Notes: generated by a model not told the origin, from the sequence alone. A stretch of DNA of 64,000 nucleotides from Branchiostoma floridae (GCF_000003815.2 NC_049995.1:8657604-8721603); one strand, 5' to 3'; shown: positions 17,876 to 30,793, numbered from the stretch's first letter. Numbers and translations are program-made.

Positions 17876-20800
17876 TTACTCATTTTCCTCTGTGCTCGAC
17901 TGTGATGACGGTGACCCAAATGCAAACATCTTGAACTTGTTCAGGTACGTGTCTTTGGTATTGACGAACCGTTTGGCCCAGTGCTGCTTAACAGAGTACG
18001 TCTTTGCGAATGCGAATGACTTGCTCTTCGCACTACTGGACGCGCTATCGTTCCAAGTCGTGTTGCCAGGGCAACTGAAAGTGTTTGCCACGTCAGAGTC
18101 ACACGCTGCGGTTTGCGGCGTTTGGTTCTCAGAGTGTCCAGATTTACCGCAAACACTGAAAGGTGTACTGTCGACGCTTTTGCTTCCGGTTGGTTGTTTT
18201 AAGGAGTTTGTCTTATTTGCATAAGATGCCGACGGTTGTGTGGATGCTTTCCTGGCCTCACAACTTTCATCTAGGGTAGGCTGTCTGGAGTTTGTCGAGG
18301 TGTCGGGGCTTACGACGTGTTTCACAAGCGACTTGAAGGAAGGCATAGCTCCTAGGATGGTCTGATTTGCATCAGGAGAGGACGCAGACGCAGAGAGAAC
18401 TGAGAATAGGCTGGTGACCTGGCGACCCTGGTGTCGGCTTGTAGGAGAGAGAACTGATTCAGGGCTTTGAGGTGGTTGTTTCACCACAGCTTTTTGTTTC
18501 TGAGGTTGGCTAAGACTTGTATGCGTATCTACAGGCGAGTTTTTCTTCGAAGACCTTCCTTTAGAAGAGGGATTTTGCAGTGCTGAAGACGGTGTCTTTT
18601 TTAGACTATTTTGTGATTTCGGTGATAACATAGCTGTTGTTTCCTTCCCATTTTTGTGCGGTATCCTTGGCACATTGGCTGTTGGAGACAAACTCTTACC
18701 ACCATTCTTCACCTTCTTTTCTTTCCTGGCAGTACAGACTCCATTCAATGTCTCGACTGTCTTGTTACTTTCTGCGGTATGCAATTTAGGTGAGATTTTA
18801 CTTTCTGGTTGGCTGTTTGGTGGTGAGGAGCCTTTGGGAGTTTTAGAAAGCTCTGCGTTCTTCTTCCGCCTGGTAGCCCCCCTCTTCCCCACATTCTTCT
18901 TTGCTGTTTTCCCCTTCTTTTGCACAGGCTTCTTCTTGATGTAATTCTCAACATTAACATCAGCCACTTTGGGAGAAACAGTCTTGCAAGGGCTTCCTAT
19001 AGGAGTGCTCCCTTCAGCAATGGAGTTTATGAGACTTTCCATTTGTTCATTGTCGATGAACGTGTCTTCATTGGTGACGAAATCCTCTTCAAACATCATT
19101 TCCTTGTCTGGAGCGGGTTTTGTTTCGGGCGACGCTGTCTTCTTTGGTGTAACTCGCCTGAAACGAGAGGACTGGCGGCGAACTTTTCTCTTTGGTTCAT
19201 CAATTACAGCCTCTGTATCTCTGTCATCCATGAACGTTTCTTTTTTGGTGACAAAGTCTTCAGGAGATGGAGGTTCGTTTGGTGCAACAACAGCCCCTGT
19301 TGTCTTAGATGCTTCTACTTTGTTGGGTGTTTCAAATTCTTGAGCCTGGTCTTCTGAAGATGTCGTCTTTTGTGATGTTCTTTGGTTGAAGTATGCCGAC
19401 AACTGTCTACTTTTCCTTTTAGGTTGCTTCCTAGAGGCTTTGTCGTCCAACAATATGTCGTCAACAACGTCTGTAGGTACAGGTATTACTGCACTGCCCT
19501 TTGTGGAAACAGGCATGGGAGATGTTTCAGTTTTGTCTTCTAATAGTAAATCACATTCAGGTACCTCTTCAGCATTTTGACTTGAAGGAATGAGCGTTGT
19601 TCTCTTGCGTTTCTGTCGTCTTACTGACTGTGTCCCTGTTTGCAAATCACTGTGAACCTCTTGCAAATGTGATCCGTCAACTTCATCATCTTTTCTCAAG
19701 CCTTGTGGAATGTCTTTGGAACTTGATGCTGTCACAATTTTGTCTTCAGCTTTCTTTTCAGATTTTCTGCGTGCTCTTTTGGTAGAAACTTGCGGTTGAG
19801 AGTCAGTTGACGATTCATCGGACATCTCAACGCTGGTCAGACTTTTCACTTCATTATTGGAACACGCAGACGTTTTGGCTTTCTTAGCTGACAGACTAGC
19901 TGCCTCAGAGTCAGACTGCACTCCTTCAAGCTCCCTTTCTTTCTGGCTGACATTAAAGTTGAAAACAACAACATCATCATCCTCTTGACTGTCCTGAACA
20001 TTTTCTAAACCTTCTTCACTGGTTTGCTGAGACAGAGATTGTGTTTCTTCTATTTGTTTCTTGTCTTCATCTTTCGTTGGAAACTTTTCTGAGAGCAGTG
20101 CTTTTTCCGGTGGAGACTCTCCAGCCCACTTGAACTGCTTCAGAAGAACAGACTTTCTCCGCTTTCTCTTCCGTCGACTTGCGCAAGGAAGGTCGCCATC
20201 TTCAAGGCCTCCGAAACCATCCACAGACTGAGAGGACCCTGACTCTTGTGAAGAAATGCATGAGGGATTTAACTCATTGTTTGACTGATGTTCACTAGTC
20301 TTGTTCTCAGTATCATTCTCAGCCGAGATGCCAGTAGGCACTTCTTTCAGTACGGAAGACGTTTCTCTGACATCTCCATAACTTTCTACCTCCTTTTCTA
20401 CAGCAGGGACTTTCTCTGATAGTTGTACCTCTTCAATTTCTGAAGACATCTTTAGTAAGACAGACCGTCGTCTTGACCTCCTAGTTGTGGCCGTGCTAGA
20501 AACAGTGCTGGCCTGACTTTCTCCGGACTCACTTGGGGCAGGGTCAGCATTCTCCCAAGTGGTACTGTCAGGAACGATAGACTGTCTCCTATTTCTTGTC
20601 TTCTTCACCGATGTGTTTTCTGGCAGCGGTACGTCACACGAAAACTCCGACCCAGACCAATGAGCTGGCTCTATACTTTCTTCTGAGGAGCTTCCCTCTC
20701 GTTGTATCGCCAACGAACGCCTTCTTGGCCGTCTCTTTGTCACCGATGCTGTAGCAGACGCTTCCCCTAGTTCAGTAATCTCCAAACCCTGTTCTTTCAT

Positions 20801-23800
20801 TGGTTGAGAGCAGTCCTCAGAACTACTTTGCTGAACTAACACCGACTTTCGTCTTGACCGTCTCTTTGCCACTGATTCCGTTGCAGACGCTTCTTCCGAT
20901 TGGTCAGTATCAACACCCTGTTCTTTCATTGGCTGGGAACAGACTGACTTTCTTCTAGATCTCCTTCTCACCGCAACATTTGTAACAGACGATTCCGTAG
21001 AGTAACCATCTTCCTGTTCCTCAGTCATGAAGTTTTGTTGACAAACGTCTTCTCCTGTATCTTGCTTTGTTGTCAACACTGTTGACCTCCTCCTTCCTTT
21101 TTTCTTAAGTCTCTCTGACACAGAACTAGAGGAACACTCCTCTTCTGTGGAATGCTGGTCTTCTGTTGCTGAAGAAGCATCTTCAAGCGTTGGTGGTACA
21201 ACTGACTTTCTTCTTGGAGTTTTCTTGGCCTTTACAGTTTCTTGAGAAGTGCTTTTTGCTTTGTCACTGTTGGAGACTTCAGTATTATCGTCCTCTGCTG
21301 AAGAGCTTTGTTGGGTTAGAAGTAAGGACCTCCTACGAGATCTTAGTTTTGCTGTTTTACTTTCCTTTTCTGTAAGGCCAACAACTTCTGTATTTTCTGT
21401 TGTGTCCACATTTTGATCTTCATCCTCTCCTTTTGATCCTATGCCTTCAGTCTGACCTTTGGTCTTTGCCTTCTGACCCCTGCCCTTTCCATCAACACTA
21501 TGTAAGTCTTCCTGTGGTCCACATTGCATTGTTTGGTCTGACTGTTCTGGTAAGTACTTTTCACCTATTACAGCATCGATCACCAAATCAATGCTGTCCA
21601 AGTCAGACGACTGTGCATCACTTGCGCGTGTGAGGTCACCAGGTTTGTTCATCCTTATTGACTTTCTTCTGGCTTTCTTTTTACGGCATTGTGCTACTTT
21701 GCTGTCTTGCTCACAAGTGGTTGTACTTTCCGATGATGACAAAGACATGTTCTCTGACAATTGTGATGCTTCTCCTTCTTCCTTTGTCTCCGAAGCAGAA
21801 CTGGACATTTCTGTGTATAAAGATGCAATACTGTCCTGCTTTGCTATCGTTGACCTTCTTCTAGGCTTCTTGGGCTTGGAGTTCCTTGGAATGTGGTCAT
21901 CCGATTCACTGTTTAACTGACTTTCACTTTCTTCATCTAAAACTTCAGTTTTCACTTTCACAGAGCTTCTTCTTCTTTTCCTTCCAGATCTTCCAGTCAC
22001 AGTAGTGGAATCAGGCTCTGCTGGTGGTTCTGTTCCTTCTTCTAGCAAGCCACCCTGACTGTTGACATCTTTGTCTTGATTCTCGACCAACTCTTGTTTG
22101 ATGTCCTCTTCATCCAAAGGCCCCACACCCGACAAGTCCAGCACCTGATGACTCTCCTCATCGATGAAATCTAGTGGTTCCTCTTTAACGGTGACCAGAT
22201 CGCTCGAGGCCTCTTCCGACGCGAACTTGAACAACATCTGGTCTCCCGGGAGACAGAACTTTGCTGGACTGATCCCAATCATCTGTCGATCAAGATTGAT
22301 AAGCTTCTCATCTACCGTCACTCCCTCCAAGCTCTTCCTCCGGAACCGTTTCACATTTTTGCTCGCCTTTTTCTTATTCATCTTTTTCGGGTAGTAGAAG
22401 TTGCGGAATGACACCCTTCTTTTCATTGGTCGTCCAACCAGTTGCTCTTCTCCGGTTTTCTTCCTTATGATTGGATCTTCGTAGATGGTCTCGATGGTCT
22501 TCTGTTCTGGTGGTTTGTAGTTCTTATTTCTATAGATAACCTCGATGTCTTCTTCCTGTTTCCGTCCCCTTCCTTTTCTCAGCTTGACGGCCGAGCTTGC
22601 CTGCGGTGTAGGTTTCGCGGCGGGTCTTCGGAAACGTCGAGGCCGCCTCGTTTCAGCCTCATCTTCCGACTCCTGCACCTCCTTTATAACAACAACGTCT
22701 TCGTCACCATGAGTTGTGTCGGAGAAGTTTGCCTTCCTTGGAGACACACTTGCTTCTTCTAACTCATTTTCAGCAAAATTTTTGAAGACAATTTCAGGGA
22801 TATCACCCATTGGCTCCTCTTGTATTATGTTGTTAGCTTCCTCAGCAACATCAGCATCATTTGTTACCATGGCAACATCAGGTGCAAGAACTTCCTTTAC
22901 CAAGGTCTCAGTCCTGTCTGAGCTATAGACGTCTTGAACCACTGTCTTCTCAGAGTTGCCATCTTCCTTTTCTGGGCCTGTTTCTTCGGTAACCAGCTCT
23001 AAGCTCTCCTGTTGTCTTGGAGACCTCTTCTTCCGTTTAGAATTTCTGGAGGATTTTCTGTTACCTCCTTTGGTCGTCTCATCTTGGTTCTGTTCGACAG
23101 CTTGGTTTACCTTGTCTACCTGTGTTGCTGCTATGATGGCATCCTCTACCAAGGCCTGTGCCACACGGCTTGACAAGCGTCTCCCTGGCAGGGGAGTGTC
23201 TTCGTGTCCACGCCTGGAGACAGTTACGCATCTCAGGGATTCATCAGGTTCTGTATCTTCATGAGGATCATCTTCATCCTCCTCTAAGATGGGAGAGTTT
23301 GTTCTTGAAGCGTCTTCATCAGTTGTGTCAGACATGTCTGCACTAAGACTGTGAACTTCTATTGTTGAATGTTCAATAGTATCAGGAGATGGACTTGGTT
23401 TTGATTGACTGGTTTGGTTTGTGACAGGTGGAGCCTCTGATTCAAAGTTGCTTTGCTGGTCTGTGATTGGCTGATACTCAGTGGTGGTCTTCTCTTCTGT
23501 GATTGGTGGAATCTCTGATGCAGTGGCACTGTTGTGGTATGCATCAGATAATGTGTTACAGGGCTCTTCTCTTATTGGTGGAGACTCAGTTCCCTTGTTG
23601 CAAGGCTCTTCCCTGATTGGTGGAGACTCTGACCCAGAAATTTCATGCCTTGTGATTGGAGGAGACCATTTGGTTGTGAGACACTCTGTGATTGGTGAAG
23701 GGCTGCAGGGCTCTTCTCTGATTGGTGGAGACTCAGACCCAGTACTTTGAGGCTTTGTGGTTGGTGGGGAGAGAGACCAACTCGAGTGTGGGAGCTCTCC

Positions 23801-26800
23801 TATTGCTGCGTCTTCCAGAAATTCATCTTCCTCAGGACACAGCACGACTTCATCGTAGAAGACAATGTTGGAATGACCATTCAGCCCTGAAAAAAAGTTA
23901 GAAGACTTAGTATTGCACATTCCCCATTGCCATGATTCGAAGTTTATTACAATCAGAATTAACATTATGTCAATGAAGATTTGGTATCAAGGTACGCATA
24001 TGCACATACAAATAAACAATTGTATAAGGTTACATGACTTCAAGCCATGAAATATATTTTCAAGTATGTTGATTGCACATGTGATTTTCAATTTCAAACT
24101 TATCAGACTCAAACACCGAATAGCCATTATGACTCTTTGTTCTTCAAGCTGCTACAGTGATTTGTATCAGTGCAGAAAAGCTTTGTTCACTCCAGATGTT
24201 TCAGTTTTTAACTATGACTATGAGGAGAGAACATCATGTAAGAATTAAAAACATGACGCAGTTAGAATATTTTAGATATTTTATTGAGCAAACATAATTT
24301 TCAAAATTCAATGCATTAGAACACATTTCTTTGAGAATGTGCACTATTTTGCTGTTTTGCAACAAAATGTGTCTAAATACATGTATACAATTATTAGTTA
24401 TCCTTCTTTCAAACTTTTTCTATGTTGTTCCTTACTGTTATCATTAGTTAATCAATTACTAAAGATTATTTTTTCCTACAGCTCACAGAGTGACAGACAA
24501 CACATATTTCAACAAAAACTGAAACAACAAACTTGAACAGACACAGACTGTACAGTGTACACCATCAATTTTGCTTTGAATTTTTGTAATGTATATTTGT
24601 ATAAGGGTACATATCAGAATAATACTTTCTGTATCTTTGTTATATTTTCTTCAACCCTTACCTCAACTTTCATAACCTCAATAAAAAGTCACAGAGAACA
24701 GTTTTAGTTTTTCATGAATAAATAAGGCTTAAATGTCCAAAAATAAACTTTTTCCACTTCATAGATAGCTATACAAATGCACTTCATAAAAACAAACCAT
24801 TTTGAAATTGCACCATACAGAGTTCAAGGGGGTCAAAAAGGACTTGGTAAGATTTACCATCTGCGTCTTCTGAGGGTTCTTCAGAAGCTGTTGGAAGATC
24901 TTCCTCGGGAGGGTGGACGTCTTGAGACTCCTCGGGACTGCTGGGGAGATGTTCTCGCTGTCTTTGTAGTCTTGCGGAGACTCTTAAAGGAATAACAGGG
25001 AGATACCAATGTCAATAAAACACACCTATATGGCTATAAGAATGAACTTATAACTAGGAAAGAAACATTTGTAAGCAAAGAAATACGTTCATGAAACAAA
25101 CTACAGCATACATATCTTGACCAGCACCTCAAGCTCTATCCTGCCACTTACTGCATTTTGTAATATAACACCACAGCGTGTCTGCTACATCTGGATCTAG
25201 TTACCATGGTGACAGGCTGACTGCCATGTCATGTGTTGACTTATTTGTTTGAAGAAGAACAAAAGGAAAAAGAAAGGAAAAATCTGTGAAGGAAGTAAAA
25301 TTTCTAAAGCAAAAAAAAAAGAAAGAAAAGGATCTCTATAGTATTCCTCAATTCAAGCTGGTCCTAAAATTAATTCAATCACATGTTCCATAATCACACT
25401 GTACCAAACAAACAAAAATCATTACAAAGCAGTGCATCACTTTCCCAGTGGCTTTATATTTGTACTCTCCTACGCAAAGCACCATACAATAGAATGGCCC
25501 ATACAATATAAATGAACTGGGAGCCTCTAGTCTACTAAACCAGGCTACTAAAACACTCTGGTTGGTGTAGCCTTTAACCAGCTGCCAGCCAATCAGAGAT
25601 CCGCGTAAAAGTTATAAATCTTTAGTTTAGGTAAAGCCAGTTTTCTGATTGGTTTGAGGACATGCCCACAAAAATGGAAATCTTAGCCCAGGTTTCAGCA
25701 GAGCTTTCCAAAGGTACATCGATGAAGTTCAGACATCCAAGTAATTAGATACGCCAAATAGCAATTACTCAAGCAACTGGATATGATTTTGGAAACAAGA
25801 CGTTTCAGGTAGAATCCACTACAGTAGAAGCCAGATAATTGCACAGCGGATTAATGCACACTTCTGTTAACTGCACGAAACCCCGAAATCCCAAACCGGT
25901 GTGGTCCAGCTAGATAACTTTGCATTATTGCACCAGCCGGATAATTGCACGAAATTCACTGGCCAATAGGCCGTGCAATTAAGCGGCTTCTACTGTATCT
26001 TCTGTCTGTGGCACAAGTATATTTCATAGGCTACAGACAAGGCTTTAGGACAATGCTACATTTGTAGGAGTAGATTTCCCCACACTGACCTGTACCCTGT
26101 CTTGCCCTCCACCTTTAACCGTTTGTTGCGAACAGGACTTGGGGAGAAGTGAAGACTCCTCTGTCTCCTCCTGGTCTCCTTCAGAAGCTCCTTAGCTGTG
26201 GTCCTTGTACTACTACAGGGTCAGAGACATTTAAGACATTACAAGACGTTTTGTCATACTGTAAATCCATCCATTTTTGCAATGACTTAACTTTGCAATA
26301 GTAAGGGAATAGAGATTTCTTGGTGTTTTAAATTTGCTGCTGAAATAATTCTGTCGAGAAACGGCGACAAAAGGCCACCGTTAGAACAATTAAAAGCATA
26401 ACAAACATTTCAAGATTTACAGTATTTATTGAGTCTTTCAGAGCAGCTACAGTACTAGTGATAGCCTGGGTGCCATCCAGATCGTAGTTTGCTCCGATGT
26501 TTATTATACACTATATACAGTCACTTCTTGCTCCAACTTTTATCATACACTACATACAGTGCCTTCTCTGCTTTCTGACTGGGAACCTTGACATCTCTAA
26601 TGTCTGGAATCGTCCAAGTTTTGGATGAGGGCGCTGATTGGTCCCTCTAGATGAGCGAATTAAGAAATAGATTCAAGTACTCCTTCAGACAGGCGTTCCA
26701 ATACAAGGAAAGCCCTCCATTCTGCTTGTGGGAGGCCTGTTGTCTTCGAACAAGCGCTATAGAACCCATTCCTTAATTCGCTCATAAACTGACGTTACCA

Positions 26801-29429
26801 CAAAAGGTTTGAATGCGAAGTTTTCCAGACGGGTAGCAGAAGTGAACACAGAACCGAACTACTACCCGGATGGTACCCAGGCTATACACTAACTTAACTG
26901 TCTAACAATACGCAAATAGTTTCCCATTTGTTACCTTATGAAGGTGATTTCATCACTGCTCTCTATGATACAGCCGTTTTTGAAGTGCTGCTTGGCATTC
27001 CTCAGACTGTACCGAGCTCTTCTGGAGGGGACAGGGGCTACAGATGTCTGTCTTCTCCTGGAGCTGGAAGACTGGAAATAAAAAATAGAACCATTCAGAC
27101 TCTAAACACTGGTTGTGTCATACTTCTTAGGAGGGACATTCATCGTTTCCATAATATTTCTTTGAAATTATACTTACATGTCAAAATTATTTTTGATGTG
27201 TGCAAATTTTAAAATTAATTTGTGCCAATAAAAATGTGGTTGCATTTCCAAGTGTTCAACTGGATATTTTGACTGAATTTGAGCACTGCTTTACATACAT
27301 GAATACCGCCAGCTTCAACCCTGACTTACCAAAGAATGATACAGGGAACTTTCTGCTAAGGTTTCCCCATGAATCTCTGCCATTGCCTCCACTCTTATCC
27401 CAAAGAAACCTGAAACATAGAAGATGATTCTTTAAATCCCAACATTTTGGGTGATATAATCTACTTCAAATATCCATTCTTAACTTAACACACATTTGGT
27501 TTACAAATTTGAACTGTGAAATTCATATTATTATCATGTAACATTATTTTAAAGCTCTGTATGCCAGAAAAGTACTAATAGCCCATATGCATATGCCTAA
27601 TTTCGTAATTAATGTCTAACACAAGTTTCAGATCATTTGGCTTTTGCCATTGGCATTAGGGCACTGGAGCCCCTGTGTGTGTAGTACACCAAACAGCATG
27701 CACAGTTACTCAAGCAAATGGATATGATTTTTAAAATGGTCAGGATGTTTCAGATAGCATCTGCCATCTTTCTTTAGTGGTACTGAGCAAGATCTGTTGA
27801 GCATTTTTTTCTAATACGTTTGGATGAAAATTGAGACTATATAAATGCCTACTGTCAGCAGAAGTAGAAAGTGGTGCTGGAAAGACATCTTCTTCTTCTT
27901 CCTCCTCCTCCTTCTGTCCCAAAAGCTCCTCTATTTCATCATCTTCATCTTCTTCTACATACCAGGATGCCATCCTCTGGGCTCTAACAGTAACACATGT
28001 ACATGAATTATCCTCACTCAACTCTGGCCCCAAAAGACCACTCTGGGGACTAAGAAAATCTGGTCCCTGTTGACAGGTGGTCACTGTAGACAGGGTTCTT
28101 AATGATTGTGTCAATAGGAAAATTGATTCTTATGCCGAGGTGGTCACTTGTACAGGTTTGACTCAAATTGACTGTTATTGCGTAAAGGTTATCTATCAAT
28201 CAATCAAGCAATCAACATATAAGCTTTCATTGTTCTTTTCTACAGATCATAACAATTCTAAAGTAATCACACATGTTATAACAACAGATACAATGCCTAA
28301 ATGCCTTCCTTCACAATTTCTAACAGAAATGACAGACTGAAATGCAGCACTATACCGTCAACTCTATTATGACAAAGGTATAATACAAAACCACAAAGAG
28401 GACAAACATTTAGATTAAAACAAGCATTGTGACAACAGCATTCATCTTATTATCCTAACATCATTTTTGACACTGGGTACACCTAGCCTATCTAAATATT
28501 TAGGATGCTTCTAGTAGTTCTACAAGTTCTAGCGGCCCTTCCACAAGTTGGACCTAATCAGCATCTGCGAGTGACTGTATAACACAGACTAGGGGTACGT
28601 ACCTGGTTTGCCTTGTACCGCGTGGAGGCGTACAACAATCGTGCAGTACGACAACCGGACTCATCTGCGGCGACCCCGGCGGATACGGGCTCCCGTGCAC
28701 CCGCGTAAACTGCGACTTTGACGGCGACTCAAACACAGCTGGCGAACTCGTCAATCTGATCCTTGTTGATGCTAAACTGTCCTTTTGTGGAGTAGAAGTC
28801 GATGTCTTGGTTTCCTCAAGTCCTTCCTTTGCCGAGCTGTCACCTGGACTGTCAGGGTTTAGACCGTCCGGGGATGGTGCGGCTTCAGGGCTCTTGTCTC
28901 CAGAAAGTTTATGCTTACTTAAAGGTGACATGACGGTTTCAGTTCCTGTCTTTTTTGTCAGAATCCTTGACAAGAGGTTATGTACCGGTGAGCCGCTTCT
29001 ATCCCTGGCTCTTTTTACTGATCTGAGTTCACCACTATGTTGTCTCTGTAGCATGCTGTTGTTTCCCGATTGTTTTTGTGTGCCAACTACAGGTGACGCT
29101 TTCCAACTGTTGTTCAAAGCAACAGGAGAGGCTGTACTTTGGCGGGAAACGTTCGGGGAAAAGCAATCCTCTAGAACGACTGTCGGCTGTAGCTTAGCCA
29201 TACATTCTGGCGTGATGGCGTCATCTGTGACGTGTACGGACATGTTCGAAGTCAGGACATCTTCTACGTCTGAGTTGGTGGGTGACTCATCAGGGTCATC
29301 CGCAGGTGGCTCAGAAGGTGAAGATTCGGAATCGGAGACGTCATCGCGATCGGTGTCTAGTTCCTCCTCCATACCTTGAGATATGGCCTGGCAGGCAGCT
29401 CCGAAGCTTTTCCGTCGTGGTCTAGGCAT
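17876..29429 (-). CDS. Large Ser/Lys/Glu-rich nuclear-type protein with RVSF motif and RRxS array (family not identified)
   Basis: Seven coding exons on the minus strand: 28603-29429, 27853-27983, 27330-27409, 26935-27071, 26090-26212, 24858-24982 and 17876-23886. All phases chain correctly to ~2,477 residues; the last exon is 6 kb. An AG just before the ATG (29431-29432) suggests an upstream non-coding exon. No family was recognised. Visible from the N-terminus: basic start MPRPRRKSF; SP/TP-rich segment with VVLEDCFSPN and VVVLHDCCTPP; poly-acidic run; three near-exact SPPIREEPC units plus decayed ones (23400-23760); a KRRVSF protein-phosphatase-1 docking motif (RVSF codons 22406-22417); then over twelve K/R-x-R-R-x-S-[V/I/L] sites spaced by acidic Ser-rich linkers. 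The C-terminus is an aromatic/basic patch (KQHWAKRF, LNKFKMFAFG). Composition suggests a phosphorylated nuclear or chromosomal scaffold; this is inference. The acceptor of exon 26090-26212 is a tandem TAGTAG, so one Ser may vary. Confidence 0.8.
22406..22417 (-). other. RVSF phosphatase-1 docking codons
   Basis: K-R-R-V-S-F-R within the large exon matches the [K/R]-x-V-x-F docking motif of PP1 regulatory subunits, preceded by basic residues and containing a phosphorylatable Ser, as in Ki-67 and KNL1. The motif alone is short and does not prove binding. Confidence 0.5.
25713..25819. repeat. Dispersed repeat (CATCGATGAAG...GACATCC family), copy
   Basis: Shares ACATCGATGAAG, AGACATCCA, AGATACGCCAAA, TTACTCAAGCAA and GGATATGATTTTGGAAAC with copies near 27695-27800, 34066-34131, 48233-48324, 54955-55375 and 62010-62200. 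Found in introns of several genes and in both orientations. Confidence 0.6.
25822..25995. mobile_element. 174-bp TA-flanked MITE (CAGTAGAAGCC ends)
   Basis: Left end CAGTAGAAGCCAGATAATTG, right end AATTAAGCGGCTTCTACTG, inverted with few mismatches and flanked by TA. Internal GATAATTGCAC words recur. Typical of pogo/Tc1-mariner non-autonomous elements. Lies in an intron of the large minus-strand gene. Confidence 0.7.
26259..26422. mobile_element. Short inverted-repeat MITE (CTGTAAAT family), copy 2
   Basis: 164 bp, begins CTGTAAATCC, ends GATTTACAG, flanked by TA. Internal sequence is related in style to the copies at 11112 and 56659. Confidence 0.5.
26461..26885. repeat. Foldback element, AGCCTGGGTnCCATCC arms
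   Basis: Starts ATAGCCTGGGTGCCATCCAG and ends GGATGGTACCCAGGCTAT. Further inverted words lie inside (AATTAAGAAATAG against CATTCCTTAATTCGCTC, and GCTCCAACTT-type repeats). Related AGCCTGG hairpins lie at 45586-45695 and 49441-49527. Confidence 0.6.
27695..27800. repeat. Dispersed repeat (GACATCC family), partial copy
   Basis: Shares TTACTCAAGCAAATGGATATG, GATGTTTCAGATAGCATC and TTCTTTAGTGG words with the other family members. It lies in the intron just left of the acidic exon of the large gene. Confidence 0.5.
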
Positions 29430-29639
29430 TCTGTGGCGAAAAGATATCAGACAATAATGACAACGAGTCAATGACAATGATCTTTATGTAGGAGTTTTTT
29501 CAATTTGGGTAATTCTTCAATTTCCTGTCTAGCTTGGATACCAGAACCTCGCTCTTAAGCGCTAAACTAGAGTAGAGTAGAGTTAACTATAGGGTTGTAA
29601 CAGTGGGGGTTGAAGTAGCGCTAACTGACCATGCCAAAT

Positions 29640-29720
29640 GCCTGTCAGGCTTTTGGGTCAGTCAGTTACGCTGCTTGTGTTGTGATCTTGAGGACCCGGG
29701 TTCAATTCCCAGGTCAGTCA
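29640..29720 (+). repeat. tRNA-like SINE head (pol III A and B boxes)
   Basis: GGTTCAATTCC at 29699-29709 matches the B box of internal pol III promoters. TGGGTCAGTCAG at 29654-29665 is an acceptable A box at the usual spacing. The stretch reads like a decayed tRNA (GACCCGGGTTCAATTCCCAGG arm) but lacks a clean cloverleaf, so a tRNA-derived SINE is more likely than a tRNA gene. The 3' end of the element was not determined. Confidence 0.5.
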
Positions 29721-30784
29721 GGATATGTGTATATATTGTTTATTTCTGTTCTGCTCGCCCCTTGGAATGTTTCAGGGTCACAAATCCGATCTCTATTTGC
29801 ACCCAGAGGTAATTGGCACTTCTGATTATATCTATCCCACTGTGCGAGAGATAATCAAGGCCCACGTGCTGTGTTTGGAGGCGGGGGAAGTTCTTTCACG
29901 GGCCGAGGAGATTAGCGACTATTGTATAGCACGGCGGTCTGGTACCCAGGCTATTTCTTGTCATTTCTGCTCTGTGTGGTATCTAATCTAGAGTATAAAT
30001 TGGATGCTATACTTCATGTATTAACTAGTTGTTGCTTTTGTTAAGTTAGTAAACCGTCTAATATTTTGCTGCACTCATTCTCTAGACTCATTATTTAAGT
30101 CATATATTAAATTCAAAATTGCACATTTACGGTTACAAAGAAAAGACCTCACATTCTGTACATTTAAAAAAAGACAGGGGGTTAAGCTTACATTATACAG
30201 CCTACTTAATCAAATCAAATCTGAGAAAAACAAAATTAAGGTAGCAAATTGTTAGATACCTCATTTACATGTATAGAAGGTCCACCGTCTCTTTAGAGTT
30301 TGAATAAAAAACGGTTGATATCAAATGGCACATGGTCAACCAAAGCTAGCACATCTCTTTTAGTATAATTTTACATGCACAAAGATTGCCCACCATAGCA
30401 CAGGGTAAGAACTAAATCACACAATCTTTTACCGCCTGTGCCCCCCTCCCCACTTCTGAAGTTTTCAAACAAGTTTCAGTCGCCCGTCTTACAAACTTAC
30501 GACGATCGCTCGCTCCAAATCAGGCTCAAACTCACCTTATCACAGCATATGTGAGTTGAGACAACGCTCAATCTTTCCTCTGGGACAAGCTGTGGTAAAA
30601 TGCATCCATAAAACTGGCAATTTTCATTCAAAATCGGAGAGAAAATCACGAAAACGTTTCAACTTCTTGGCGCCTTCTCACCATCACGGCCACTGCGCTG
30701 AGACGGGATAATCAAGCCCTCTGATTGGTCCAAACGTACCAGAATTTTTACAAACCAGCCAATCAGAGCACGGTAATATTCCGA

Positions 30785-30793
30785 GCATGCGCA
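30785..30793. promoter_or_regulatory. NRF1-type motif at the RUSF1 start
   Basis: GCATGCGCA, 30 bp upstream of the RUSF1 ATG; the same nine bases occur at the SDHA start. The motif is seen; regulation by NRF1 is inferred. Confidence 0.4.

Noticed and set aside
22164-23264. Several plus-strand ORFs of 70-110 codons across the 6-kb exon
   Set aside because: All lie antisense to one continuous 2,003-codon frame and show no independent conservation or splice signals.
28000-28085. Extension of the acidic exon of the large gene upstream to a CAG near 28070
   Set aside because: The frame fails: from the phase-2 donor at 28603 these acceptors hit a stop or the wrong phase, whereas the acceptor at 27984-27985 chains exactly.
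28807-29379. 190-codon plus-strand ORF
   Set aside because: Shadow of the first coding exon of the large minus-strand gene; composition is the complement of its SP-rich sequence.
29654-29709. A tRNA gene
   Set aside because: A and B boxes are present, but acceptor and anticodon stems do not pair cleanly; a SINE head is more likely.
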